A DNA stretch of 64,000 bases, taken from positions 5,312 to 69,311 of the forward strand of contig CAZTUL010000002.1 of the NCBI GenBank assembly GCA_964616275.1, given 5' to 3'. The stretch is from CAYZJV01 sp964616275 (GTDB lineage Bacteria > Spirochaetota > Spirochaetia > Sphaerochaetales > Sphaerochaetaceae). The notes below the pieces were generated by a model, which worked only from the letters and a program-made list of their open reading frames with translations, did not search any database and was not told the origin of the DNA. Positions 1 to 9,007 of this stretch are shown here, piece after piece. Position 1 is the first letter of the stretch, and each line of letters begins with the position of its first letter. The position numbers and the translations under genes are program-made.

Positions 1-2704
1 TGAAGTTTTTGTGGATGCAATTGATTCACTTCGAGCTATCATCTTAGAAGGATCCTTTCTTGAAGGAACTGAGTGGGAAGGCTTAGATAAGAAGCTTGCA
101 AAACTTCCAGATGCTATCTCACCGAGCATCAGTCCCTCAGTTACTATAAGCACAATGCATGGTTGTCCACCACAGGAAATTGAAGCTATTTGTACCTATA
201 TGCTTACTGAAAAGCGGCTGAACACATTTGTGAAATTAAATCCCACGTTGCTCGGCTATGATACCGTGCGAAATATTTTAAACGATTTAGGGTACGACTA
301 CATTGGTCTTAAACGAGAATCGTTCGAGCATGATCTTCAGTATTCAGATGCAATCGCTATGTTGCACCGATTGGTAGATCTCGCAGCTAAAGAGAACCTG
401 GGATTCGGTGTGAAATTGACCAATACACTCGGTTCAGTAAATGATCAGGGAGTATTGCCGGGAGATGAAATGTATATGTCCGGCAGGACCTTACTTCCAA
501 TCAGTACCGGAGTAGGAGCTTTACTCTCTCGAGAATTTAACGGTGCTTTGCCTATCAGTTACAGTGGTGGCGCAAATGCCATGACAGTACTCGATATCTT
601 TGAAACTGGAATTCGTCCCATTACGTTGGCAACTGATATGCTCAAACCCGGCGGATATGTTCGTATGAAGCAGATGGTTGAGATTCTTGAGCAGCAGAGT
701 TCCTCGTGGGATGCCAGTCACATCGATGTTACAAAACTTGAGAAACTAGCGACAGATGCCCGTGCACGAGATCAGGTGCAGAAGGATTTTAGAGGAACGG
801 ATGCAGTGAGTGTTCCGGGGCCTTTACCGTTGACCGACTGCTATGTAGCTCCCTGTGTACAGGCATGTCCGATTCACCAGCAAGTACCCGATTATATCTA
901 TCTTGTAGGAAAGGGGCAGTATGCAGATGCCCTGGAAGTTATTTATGATACGAATGCGTTGCCCCATCTAACGGGCTATATTTGTGATCATCAGTGTCAG
1001 TATCACTGTACACGACTCGATTATGAGGGCACTGTCCAGATAAGAGAAATGAAGAAGATTGCAGCAGAACAAGGATTTGATGAGTATATCAAACGATGGG
1101 AAAAACCTGAGGGTGCGGTAGTGAAAGCTGCCGTTATCGGTGCAGGGCCTGCAGGTCTATCTGCAGCCTATTTCCTTGCCCGTGCTGGATTCGCCGTGTC
1201 TGTCTTCGAACGAGAGGAGAGTGCTGGAGGTGTTACACGACACGTTATCCCTGGATTCCGTTTCCCGGAAAGTGCCCTTCAGGCAGATATCGATTTTATT
1301 GCAAAACACGGAGTTGAATTTACATTTGGTGCGAAGAGTGAAGATGTATCGGTCTCGGCTCTTCATACTGCAGGTTATGAACACCTCTTCTATGCAATCG
1401 GAGCTGAGGTTGATAATGAGATTCCTCTCACAGGAGACCGCAGTCGCGTAATACCTTCACTGGCATTCCTTTCAAAATTTAGAAGAGACCCGAGTTCTGT
1501 CTCCCTAGGAAAACACGTTATAGTTGTAGGTGGTGGTAATACGGCAATGGATAGTGCTCGAGCTGCAACCCGAGTTCCAGGAGTAGAAAAAGTTTCTGTC
1601 TTATATAGAAGAACAAAGAGAGAGATGCCTGCAGATCTTGAAGAATTCGACAATGCTGTTGATGAAGGAGTGGAATTCCTATTTCTTACGAACCCAGAGG
1701 CCTACCGAGAAGATGGTCAGCTGGAATGTAGAATTATGAAGCTCGGAGAACCGGATGCTTCGGGTAGACGACGTCCTGTACCCACCGAAGAAACGGTCAC
1801 ACTTCAGGCAGATGCCCTGATAACCGCAATCGGAGAGAAGGTTGATAAGGAGAAGCTGTCATGGTTCGGGGTTCCGTTGAATGAAAAAGGATGGCCAATA
1901 ACCAGTAATAAGACCCTTGAAACTCCTGTCTCTGGAGTCTATGTACTCGGAGATGCACAAAGCGGACCTTCCACAGTTGTTCGATGTATAGCGTCTGCCC
2001 GGAAAGCTGTTGAAGCTGCAATAGACACGGTACTAGGTTCTGAAGGAGAGCAGGAGCATACGCATCATCATGACCATGATTGTTCGTGCGGACACGACCA
2101 CGATGATGCAGATTGCTGTTGTAACGATGATGATGAAGATGAAGAGGAATACAGTAACGAGGAACTGGAAGAGATAGAGCGGGAGGAAGATGCATTCTTT
2201 AGTGAGATTCGTGCGAAGAAAGGTATCTATAAAAAATCAATTTCACCAATAGACTCTGTGAAAAAATTTGCAGAACGTGAAGCTGCCCGTTGTCTTGAAT
2301 GTTCTTATATCTGCAATAAATGTGTGGAAGTCTGTCCCAACAGGGCGAATGCAGCCATAGATATGCGCCATCGAAATGATCTTTTTGAACATCCGTATCA
2401 GATTGTACACCTTGATGCATTCTGCAATGAGTGTGGAAACTGTGCAACATTCTGTCCTTGGGAGGGAGCTCCATACCTCGATAAGCTTACTGTTTTCAGC
2501 CGATTAGACGATTTTGATAATTCGGAAAATTCTGGATTCTTAGTAGACCAGGGAGTAGTAGTCGTACGTATAGATGGGGATACAACTCATCACTCCATAC
2601 AATCAGATGGTACGCTCGATGGACATCTTCCCGAAGAGGTTTCAAGTATTATTGAAGAAATTATTGTGAATCATGCCTACCTGTTAGGGTCTGTTGGCGA
2701 GTAA
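1..2704 (+). CDS. ygfK: YgfK-type iron-sulfur flavoprotein (putative selenate reductase subunit), 5' partial
   Basis: The frame is open to the left edge (codons begin at base 2), so the N-terminus lies outside. About 900 residues are visible. Counting from the GTG at base 11, there is a TIM-barrel-like N-terminal part (about 40-230), a Cys cluster of the glutamate-synthase small-subunit/dihydropyrimidine-dehydrogenase type near 276-290 (CVQACP), an FAD motif GAGPAGLSAAYF near 373, an NAD(P)H motif GGGNTAMDSARAATRVPG near 503, and two C-terminal 4Fe-4S clusters near 760-777 and 805-816. Family knowledge: YgfK is required for anaerobic purine/urate breakdown in the xdhD/ssnA cluster; its exact substrate is unsettled. 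Inference: it feeds electrons from NAD(P)H to the ring-reducing step. A striking His/Cys/Asp-rich insert sits at about 683-714. A strong ribosome site for the next gene overlaps its stop. Confidence 0.9.
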   Translation, partial: EVFVDAIDSLRAIILEGSFLEGTEWEGLDKKLAKLPDAISPSISPSVTISTMHGCPPQEIEAICTYMLTEKRLNTFVKLNPTLLGYDTVRNILNDLGYDYIGLKRESFEHDLQYSDAIAMLHRLVDLAAKENLGFGVKLTNTLGSVNDQGVLPGDEMYMSGRTLLPISTGVGALLSREFNGALPISYSGGANAMTVLDIFETGIRPITLATDMLKPGGYVRMKQMVEILEQQSSSWDASHIDVTKLEKLATDARARDQVQKDFRGTDAVSVPGPLPLTDCYVAPCVQACPIHQQVPDYIYLVGKGQYADALEVIYDTNALPHLTGYICDHQCQYHCTRLDYEGTVQIREMKKIAAEQGFDEYIKRWEKPEGAVVKAAVIGAGPAGLSAAYFLARAGFAVSVFEREESAGGVTRHVIPGFRFPESALQADIDFIAKHGVEFTFGAKSEDVSVSALHTAGYEHLFYAIGAEVDNEIPLTGDRSRVIPSLAFLSKFRRDPSSVSLGKHVIVVGGGNTAMDSARAATRVPGVEKVSVLYRRTKREMPADLEEFDNAVDEGVEFLFLTNPEAYREDGQLECRIMKLGEPDASGRRRPVPTEETVTLQADALITAIGEKVDKEKLSWFGVPLNEKGWPITSNKTLETPVSGVYVLGDAQSGPSTVVRCIASARKAVEAAIDTVLGSEGEQEHTHHHDHDCSCGHDHDDADCCCNDDDEDEEEYSNEELEEIEREEDAFFSEIRAKKGIYKKSISPIDSVKKFAEREAARCLECSYICNKCVEVCPNRANAAIDMRHRNDLFEHPYQIVHLDAFCNECGNCATFCPWEGAPYLDKLTVFSRLDDFDNSENSGFLVDQGVVVVRIDGDTTHHSIQSDGTLDGHLPEEVSSIIEEIIVNHAYLLGSVGE

Positions 2705-2716
2705 GGAGGTTATTGA

Positions 2717-4054
2717 ATGGCAACAACAGTTTTTACCAACGCACGAGTTGTGCAGACCAGTGTACCATTTCAAGTACAGGAACACGTAGATGTTGTGGTT
2801 AAGGATGATGCCATAGTAGCTGTAGGAAAAAATGCTGGATCTACCTACCATGGTGCGAAAGTATTCGATGCCACGGGTAAGACGATTATTCCCGGCATGG
2901 TTTGTTCACACCACCACTACTACTCAGGACTCTCTCGGGGCATGCTCGTACAGGCTGGTCCTCAAGAGGACTTCATCCAAGTATTAAAAGAATGGTGGTG
3001 GAGACTTGATCGTGCCCTCGATGAGGACGCTTTATACTATTCCAGTCTGATTTGCTCAATAGATGCTATTGCTGCTGGAACTACCACATGTATTGATCAT
3101 CACGCAAGTCCCTCGTTTATTTCAGGATCTCTCGATACCATTGCACGAGGCATGCAGGAAGTGGGAATTCGTGGTGCAACCTGCTATGAGGTAACCGATC
3201 GTAACGGCGGTATGGATGAAGTTCGTGCCGGTGTTGAAGAAAATATCGCGTTTGCTCAGAGTGTGGATGCACTGCGAAAGGGGGGCAGGAAACCCCTTGT
3301 GGAGGCAATGATTGGCGGTCATGCACCGTTCACCATTCCCAACGAAGGCTTGGAGCTTATGAAGGAAGCCTGTGAAAAAACGGGAAGGGGGATTCATCTT
3401 CACGTAGCTGAGGACAAGTATGACCAAGTTCATTCGCATCATATGTATCATAAAGACATTATGCAGCGACTCGACGATTTTGGATTACTCTCAGACAACA
3501 CACTGCTTGTGCATGGATTATGGTTACATGATCGTGAAATTGAACTGCTTAATGAACGAAAAAGTTTTCTAGCACATAACCCACGCAGCAATATGAATAA
3601 CCACGTGGGGTATTGTGAACGACTAAGGAATGTAGACAAATTGGTTCTCGGTACTGATGGTTGCGGAGGAAATATGTTTGAGGAGATCAAACTTGCATTC
3701 TTCAAGCATAAAGATGCCGGTGGTCCGTGGTGGCCAGCCGATTTCACCCAGGTGCTGGCTCGTGGGAATACTATCCTTGAGCGGTATTTTGGTGAGCAAT
3801 TTGGAAGAGTTGAACCAGGGTACAAAGCAGACTTGACGATACTTGATTACGCGAATCCTACACCACTCGTTGATGATAATGCGGCAACACATATTGTGTG
3901 GGGTATGAGCAGTAATTGCGTCGATTCAGTTATGGTCGAAGGAAACATGATAATGGAACATCGGGCCTTTGGATTTGATGTACAGGAGATATACGCAAAA
4001 GCTGCAGAAGCAGCACAGAGAGTCTGGAAACGGGTTGATACGATCGCTCCGTAA
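2717..4054 (+). CDS. ssnA: SsnA-type amidohydrolase
   Basis: A 445-residue metal-dependent hydrolase of the amidohydrolase (TrzN/guanine deaminase-like) superfamily. Visible motifs are the first metal pair SHHHYYSGL (residues 66-74), HLHVAED near 227, HNPRSNMNNH near 293, and the catalytic-Asp strand GTDGCGGNMFEE near 314. The start is ATG 2717 with AAGGAGG overlapping the ygfK stop, so translation is probably coupled. SsnA is conserved beside ygfK and xdhD in selenium-linked purine operons and was first named in E. coli for an effect on stationary-phase survival. Its substrate is not proven; a purine base or a ring-opened amide is the reasonable guess. It is one of three amidohydrolase-type deaminases in this island, with 9008-10399 and ade. 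Confidence 0.9.
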   Translation: MATTVFTNARVVQTSVPFQVQEHVDVVVKDDAIVAVGKNAGSTYHGAKVFDATGKTIIPGMVCSHHHYYSGLSRGMLVQAGPQEDFIQVLKEWWWRLDRALDEDALYYSSLICSIDAIAAGTTTCIDHHASPSFISGSLDTIARGMQEVGIRGATCYEVTDRNGGMDEVRAGVEENIAFAQSVDALRKGGRKPLVEAMIGGHAPFTIPNEGLELMKEACEKTGRGIHLHVAEDKYDQVHSHHMYHKDIMQRLDDFGLLSDNTLLVHGLWLHDREIELLNERKSFLAHNPRSNMNNHVGYCERLRNVDKLVLGTDGCGGNMFEEIKLAFFKHKDAGGPWWPADFTQVLARGNTILERYFGEQFGRVEPGYKADLTILDYANPTPLVDDNAATHIVWGMSSNCVDSVMVEGNMIMEHRAFGFDVQEIYAKAAEAAQRVWKRVDTIAP

Positions 4055-4131
4055 TCACTGAGCACGACGTAACAAAATTTTAATGAAAAACATCCTCATT
4101 GTTATACGAGGAAAAAGCCAAGGAGCAGAAT

Positions 4132-5352
4132 ATGGGAATTCAAGAAGACATTAGAAAAAAATCGGCGGAGTATCGCCAGTACACAGCAGAAAACCTCTCA
4201 AAGATGGTCAAAACAAAATCATACAGCAGTAAAGAGGAAGATGTTTGCCGACTTATTGTAGAACTCTGTAAAGAGGCCGGATTTGACGATGTTCGCATTG
4301 ATGGATTAGGCAGTGTGATCGGACGTGTGGGAAATGGTCCTAAGCAGCTTGCTTTCGATGCACATATAGACACGGTTGAAGTAGGAAACCTCGATAACTG
4401 GGATTTTGATCCGTTCAGTGGAGAGATTAAAGACGGAAAAGTTTTCGGGCGTGGTACGAGTGACCAGAAGGGTGGTGCAGCTTCCATGATTACAGCGGGA
4501 AGAATCCTCAAGGAGCTTGGCTACGGTGGTGAATATTCAGTCTACTTCACCTTCACGGTTATGGAAGAAGATTGCGATGGTATGTGCTGGAAGTACCTCA
4601 TTGAGGAGGAGAACTTCAAACCCGACTTGGTAGTTTCTACAGAACCCACCAGTTGCCGGCTGTATCGAGGGCATAGAGGTCGAATGGAAATTCGTGCATT
4701 CCTCCGTGGCATAAGTTGTCATGGCAGTGCTCCAGAGCGGGGCGTGAGTGCAGCATATAAAGCCTCTCGGGCAGCTCTTGCCATTGAACAGCTCAACGAA
4801 GACCTCCAGCCGGATGACGAAAACTTTCTCGGAAAGGGAACGATTACCGTTTCGCAGATGGATGTTCGCGGACCATCACAGTGCGCAGTTGCCGACTATG
4901 CTATGTTGTATCTCGACAGACGCCTGACATGGGGAGAAGATGCTGACCTGGCAATTTCGCAGGTGCGTGAGTATATCTCGAAAGCAACTGGAGATGCTCC
5001 AGAAGATATCAAGGTAGAGATGCCTATCTACGAAAAACTTGGATGGACACAAAAAGACTATCATCAGGAACTCTACTTCCCAACTTGGAAGATTGATGAG
5101 GATCACTATCTGGTACAGGCAGGTGTTGCAGCTCACGAAGCTCTCTTTGAGAAGAAACCTATTGTCGATAAATGGACCTTCAGTACTAACTGTGTTGCAA
5201 CTACCGGTCGACATAAGATTCCTGCTATTGGATTCGGTCCAGGCGATGAAGCACAAGCACACGCACCGAACGAGATTAACCGTATTGATGATCTCGAAAT
5301 TTGTGCAGCGTTCTATGCTATGTTGCCATACAGTTTAGAGCAGAAGAACTAG
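4132..5352 (+). CDS. ygeY: YgeY family M20 metallohydrolase
   Basis: A 406-residue zinc-dependent amidohydrolase of the M20/ArgE/DapE fold. Visible are the first ligand strand FDAHIDTVEV, GRGTSDQKGG with the bridging Asp, the Glu pair in VMEEDCDG, STEPT, and the late ligand HAPNE. I chose ATG 4132 because AAGGAG sits 8 bases upstream; a longer TTG start at 4099 has no ribosome site. The protein matches the selenium-metabolism-linked YgeY group. In anaerobic urate degradation it has been proposed to act on ureido/carbamoyl intermediates leading to 2,3-diaminopropionate; treat the exact reaction as unproven. It follows ssnA by 77 bases and is followed by a structured leader, so it is probably the last gene of the first transcript section. 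Confidence 0.88.
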   Translation: MGIQEDIRKKSAEYRQYTAENLSKMVKTKSYSSKEEDVCRLIVELCKEAGFDDVRIDGLGSVIGRVGNGPKQLAFDAHIDTVEVGNLDNWDFDPFSGEIKDGKVFGRGTSDQKGGAASMITAGRILKELGYGGEYSVYFTFTVMEEDCDGMCWKYLIEEENFKPDLVVSTEPTSCRLYRGHRGRMEIRAFLRGISCHGSAPERGVSAAYKASRAALAIEQLNEDLQPDDENFLGKGTITVSQMDVRGPSQCAVADYAMLYLDRRLTWGEDADLAISQVREYISKATGDAPEDIKVEMPIYEKLGWTQKDYHQELYFPTWKIDEDHYLVQAGVAAHEALFEKKPIVDKWTFSTNCVATTGRHKIPAIGFGPGDEAQAHAPNEINRIDDLEICAAFYAMLPYSLEQKN

Positions 5353-5491
5353 AAACCTCCGCGGTATCTCTGTATACTAGTACTCCGCCCCGGTGAATAT
5401 ACACATCATCGGGGTCGGATCCCGCCATGATCCCCTCTCCCATCATGGGTGGGACTTCTCCAGGAGAGGTTTCACGGGTACACGTACCCGG
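5352..5491 (+). promoter_or_regulatory. Structured leader RNA, candidate riboswitch (Moco-type suspected) upstream of the molybdenum hydroxylase
   Basis: The 171-base gap before the molybdenum-subunit gene folds into a closed multi-branch shape. An 8-bp closing helix pairs 5352-5359 (GAAACCTC) with 5466-5473 (GAGGTTTC). It encloses hairpin A, 5384-5396 with 5406-5419 (13 pairs, one wobble, one bulge), and hairpin B, 5421-5431 with 5442-5453 (11 pairs, one bulge). A third hairpin at 5475-5490 (CGGGTA/TACCCG) lies just before the ribosome site at 5511-5516. A 7-bp alternative helix, 5434-5440 with 5463-5469, competes with the closing helix, which suits a switch. Moco riboswitches control molybdenum-cofactor and molybdoenzyme genes, so that class is the first suspect. 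This is inference; I could not align it to the known consensus. Confidence 0.5.
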
Positions 5492-5523
5492 TCATCTAAG
5501 AAGAACGATTAGGAGGGTCGCCC

Positions 5524-7662
5524 ATGGCGAAAAAACCAATCGGAACTCCGTTGCGCAGAACCGATGCTATAGCGAAAGCTTCTGGTACAGAAAAGTATCT
5601 TTCCGATATGCAATTTGACGATATGCTCTACGCTCGTATGGTGCGATCGGGTATTTCACGAGGAACCATACAGGATATTTCTTTACCACCGCTGCCAGAT
5701 GGATATTACTTTATTACTTACAAGGATATTCCTGAAGGCGGAAAGAATGAACTGGTCATGATAAAAAGTGACTATCGCTGTTTTGCTGAACAAGATGTGC
5801 GGTACATAGGTGAGACTATTGGATTACTGGTAGGGCCAAATCGTTCTGAACTTGCCGATCTTGTTGATAAAATCTCCATTACCTATAACGAAGAGACTCC
5901 TGCAATCACTATTGAGGAAGGGCTTGCATGTACAGGTGGTCCATTTGTTGGAACAGACAATCTTTTCTGTGATTTTACCATCAATAAGGGCGATATCGAA
6001 GATGTGTTCACCAGAGCGGATAGAATCATTGAGGATGAAATTATTACTGGGTGGCAGGAACATGTCCATCTGGAAACCAATGCAGCTCTTGCTCAGCCAA
6101 GCGGTGATTCGTATATCATTTATGCGAGTGCACAATGTCCCTTCTATGTGCGAAAATCAATCGCTGGTCTCCTTGGGCTATCATATGAACAGGTTATTGT
6201 GAGGCAAACCACTACTGGAGGTGCATTTGGAGGGAAAGAACACTTTCCTGACGTCCTTGCAGGGCCTCTTCTCGTTGCAGCTTCTGTTGTAAAGAGACCA
6301 GTACAGCTAGTATTTGATCGTCACGAAGATGGTGCTTACAGTGTGAAACGACACCCGAGTAGAACCATCTTCAAAACGGCACTTGCGGCAGACGGTACCA
6401 TACTGGGTATGGATATTGATGTTGTGTATAATGCTGGTGGATATGAAAGCTGTTCCTATGTAGTCTTGCAGCGTGGCGTATTCCATGCAACCGGTGTCTA
6501 TAATATTGGAGTCTCAAGAGTTCGTGGACGAGCTGTTGCTACCAATACATTCCCTAGCGATGCATTCCGAGGGTTCGGAGCTCCACAGACACTCTTTGCA
6601 ATTGAAACACACATGTGCCATCTCGCCAACGAGTTGGGAGTCGATCCTCTTGAGCTGAAAAAGCAATATTTTTTGAAGCAAGGTGATCCAACGGTAACTA
6701 ATGGGCATATTTTTGAGAAGGTCGTACTTTCGGAAATGCTCAATCAGGTAAAAACAGCAAGCGATTACGATAGGAAAATCAAGGAATATACTCTTGGAAG
6801 TGGAAAAGGAATCGGAATAGCATTCTACAATCACGGCGGAGCATTTACCGGAAACGGTGAGCAGATGATTATCAAAGCAAAAGCCCGACTTCATAAACGT
6901 GCAGATGGAATTGTAGAAATTCTTGTGGGTAGTACCGAGATGGGGCAAGGTCTTCAAACAGCATTCACAAAAATTGTTGCAGATACTTTGGAGATTGGTA
7001 CTGATCGAATTGTGTATCCGAATCCAGATACTTCAGTAGTAGCAGACAGCGGACCAACAGTCGCCAGCCGGTCAACGATGATTGTTGGAAAAATCCTGGA
7101 ACGTGCTGCACTGGAGATGAAAAACAGGTGGAATGAAGATACCGACTTCTCTACTGAAGCCCAGTATGAACACCCTGAAGGACATCCATGGGATCAGAAT
7201 ACGTTCCAGGGTGATGCGTATATTGCCTACGGTTGGGGTGCCTGCGTAGTAGAGGTCTCTGTCGATCCCCTTACCTATGAAGTACAAACTACCGGAATCT
7301 GGTCTAGTCACGATATTGGCGTTCCAATTGATGAACTCGTTGTGCAAGGGCAGATAAATGGTGGCATTATTCAGAGTCTTGGATACGCAGCCATGGAAAA
7401 GCTTGATTATCATCCAAAGAAGGGTTTTAAGCAGATTGGTCTATCAGATTACATTATTCCCACAAGTATGGACTTCCCAAGTCAGCAATGGGATCTTGTA
7501 CATAATCCATATCCGTATGGTCCTTCTGGAGCAAAAGGGATGGGCGAGTTAGTTTTTAATGGGGCTTCCGCTGCATTTGTCGATGCCGTATCTCGTGCAA
7601 TCGATTGTGAAATCAGAGAAATTCCTATTCCACCTGAAACTATTACGGAGTTATTAGTATGA
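5524..7662 (+). CDS. xdhA: Molybdenum-binding subunit of a xanthine dehydrogenase-type hydroxylase
   Basis: A 712-residue large subunit of the xanthine oxidase family, close to the usual length of stand-alone Mo subunits (about 750). Cofactor motifs are in the expected order: GGAFGGKE near 232, AFRGFGAPQ near 348, GSTEMGQGL near 469, and GAKGMGE near 669, which holds the catalytic Glu. It starts at ATG 5524 behind AGGAGG. It is followed with ATGA overlap by the 2Fe-2S subunit and then the FAD subunit, so the three form one heterotrimer. The likely role is hydroxylation of hypoxanthine or xanthine (or the reverse, on urate, in anaerobes). Some members in such clusters carry a labile selenium ligand, which the sequence cannot show. 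The symbol follows the E. coli xdhABC convention; orthology is likely rather than certain. Confidence 0.87.
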   Translation: MAKKPIGTPLRRTDAIAKASGTEKYLSDMQFDDMLYARMVRSGISRGTIQDISLPPLPDGYYFITYKDIPEGGKNELVMIKSDYRCFAEQDVRYIGETIGLLVGPNRSELADLVDKISITYNEETPAITIEEGLACTGGPFVGTDNLFCDFTINKGDIEDVFTRADRIIEDEIITGWQEHVHLETNAALAQPSGDSYIIYASAQCPFYVRKSIAGLLGLSYEQVIVRQTTTGGAFGGKEHFPDVLAGPLLVAASVVKRPVQLVFDRHEDGAYSVKRHPSRTIFKTALAADGTILGMDIDVVYNAGGYESCSYVVLQRGVFHATGVYNIGVSRVRGRAVATNTFPSDAFRGFGAPQTLFAIETHMCHLANELGVDPLELKKQYFLKQGDPTVTNGHIFEKVVLSEMLNQVKTASDYDRKIKEYTLGSGKGIGIAFYNHGGAFTGNGEQMIIKAKARLHKRADGIVEILVGSTEMGQGLQTAFTKIVADTLEIGTDRIVYPNPDTSVVADSGPTVASRSTMIVGKILERAALEMKNRWNEDTDFSTEAQYEHPEGHPWDQNTFQGDAYIAYGWGACVVEVSVDPLTYEVQTTGIWSSHDIGVPIDELVVQGQINGGIIQSLGYAAMEKLDYHPKKGFKQIGLSDYIIPTSMDFPSQQWDLVHNPYPYGPSGAKGMGELVFNGASAAFVDAVSRAIDCEIREIPIPPETITELLV

Positions 7663-8135
7663 TACGAGAAATACAATTCACATTAAATGGAGAGGTGGTA
7701 GCACTAACCTGTGATCCTCTCAAGAGGCTGTTAGATGTACTTCGTGAGGATTTCGGTCTAACCGGGACTAAAGAGGCATGTGGCGAGGGCGAATGCGGAG
7801 CCTGTTCTGTATTGAAGGATGGGAAGATTATTACCACATGCATGGTTCCCATGGGAGCTGTTCACGGGTGTGAAATCATGACGATAGAAGGATTGCGTGA
7901 GACGCAGCGGGGCAGGGTGATAATTGAAGCCTTTGCCGATGGTGGTGCTGTTCAATGTGGCTTTTGTATTCCCGGAATGGTGATTGCAGCTGAAAGCTTA
8001 CTTGAAGAGCATCCAGAGCCCACTGAAGAGCAGATTCGGCTAGGAATCTCTGGGAATCTATGTCGATGCACTGGTTATGATTTAATTGTTGAGAGTATCA
8101 GACTCGCTGCACAACGGGGGAAGGGATTATGGTAG
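7659..8135 (+). CDS. xdhC: 2Fe-2S subunit of the xanthine dehydrogenase-type hydroxylase
   Basis: A 158-residue small electron-transfer subunit. All eight expected cysteines are visible: the plant-ferredoxin-type set in CGEGECGAC and ITTC (residues about 41-62), and the second cluster in QCGFC and CRC (about 104-140). Its ATG overlaps the stop of the Mo subunit (ATGA at 7659) and its own stop overlaps the start of the FAD subunit, so the three products are made in step. It relays electrons from the Mo site to the FAD subunit. It is normal in length and has no selenocysteine codon. It contrasts with the ferredoxin-like domain of XdhD in the same operon, which has lost its cysteine ligands. Confidence 0.92.
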   Translation: MIREIQFTLNGEVVALTCDPLKRLLDVLREDFGLTGTKEACGEGECGACSVLKDGKIITTCMVPMGAVHGCEIMTIEGLRETQRGRVIIEAFADGGAVQCGFCIPGMVIAAESLLEEHPEPTEEQIRLGISGNLCRCTGYDLIVESIRLAAQRGKGLW

Positions 8136-8998
8136 AAACCTGTTATATTCCGAAAGATCTTGCAGAGGCACTACGCGTACGAAAAGAGACAGGTGCTAAA
8201 CCTATTGCAGGTGGAACAGATTTAATGGTGGTACATAGGCGAGGAACAGGCATTGTTCCCAGGTTCCCCTGGCCGGTGATGATTATTACTCAACTTCAGG
8301 AATTAAAAGGTATTCATGAAGAAGATGGGAAAATAAGCATCTACTCAGGTTCTACCTGTCATGAAATTGAAGCATCCGAACTCGTCCCGTATCAGGTAAG
8401 AAAAGCAGCAAGCCTCATGGGGGCTCAATCACTCCGGAATTTAGCGACTATTGGTGGTAATGTATGTAACGCATCGCCAAAAGGAGATCTGCCAGTTCCC
8501 CTGATTATGCTTGATGCACGAGTTGAGTTAATCAGTGCCACAGGTGTTCGGCAATTACTGCTTGACGACTTCATTACCGGTCCAAAAACGACTGCTTTAC
8601 AGGATGATGAATTGTTATCACGAATCATTATTCCCAAACCCGAACAACCCTTCACGTATCTTTGGTACAGAAAAATTGGTACACGAAGAGCAAATGCAAT
8701 AAGTAAACTGAGCATGTGTGCTGCGGTGACATTGGATCTTTCTGGAAATATTATCGATTTTCGGTCGGCAAATGGTGCGTCAGGACCGAAGGTTGCACGA
8801 AGTCGTTCAGTGGAAGAGCTCATTATCGGCACCTCTGTTGATACCTTGCCAGATATATTACCCCGAGTTCTTGATGCCTACGATGGGATTCTTTCTCCAC
8901 ATGCCATGCCTCAGTATCGGAGATCTTCTACACGAAGGATGTTGGCCTATTTTTTAACCGAAGTCGGTAAACGACCTGCAGAACAGATTATTCAGTAA
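8129..8998 (+). CDS. xdhB: FAD-binding subunit of the xanthine dehydrogenase-type hydroxylase
   Basis: A 289-residue medium subunit of the CO dehydrogenase/xanthine dehydrogenase flavoprotein family. The FAD pyrophosphate loop is seen as PIAGGTDLMV near residues 26-35, and the second FAD contact as ATIGGNVCNASPKGDLP near 107-123. A typical C-terminal CODH_FAD_C-like domain follows. ATG 8129 lies seven bases inside the 2Fe-2S gene, with GGGAAGGG as ribosome site. It takes electrons from the 2Fe-2S subunit and passes them to NAD+ or another acceptor. It is distinct from YgfM at 10396, the second FAD subunit of this island, which probably serves XdhD. Confidence 0.9.
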   Translation: MVETCYIPKDLAEALRVRKETGAKPIAGGTDLMVVHRRGTGIVPRFPWPVMIITQLQELKGIHEEDGKISIYSGSTCHEIEASELVPYQVRKAASLMGAQSLRNLATIGGNVCNASPKGDLPVPLIMLDARVELISATGVRQLLLDDFITGPKTTALQDDELLSRIIIPKPEQPFTYLWYRKIGTRRANAISKLSMCAAVTLDLSGNIIDFRSANGASGPKVARSRSVEELIIGTSVDTLPDILPRVLDAYDGILSPHAMPQYRRSSTRRMLAYFLTEVGKRPAEQIIQ

Positions 8999-9007
8999 GG
9001 GGGCCTT

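Noticed and set aside
1797..2195. Minus-strand frame opposite the ygfK insert, giving a His- and Pro-rich peptide
   Set aside because: Shadow of the biased codons of the His/Asp-rich insert; no start signals.
5475..5490. Hairpin CGGGTA/TACCCG as an intrinsic terminator
   Set aside because: No T-run follows it and it lies 20 bases before the ribosome site, so it reads better as part of the leader fold.
5427..5618. Small plus-strand frame in the leader of the molybdenum hydroxylase
   Set aside because: It overlaps the hairpins and the real start of the Mo subunit in another frame, has no ribosome site, and shows no recognisable product; the bases are better explained as structured RNA.
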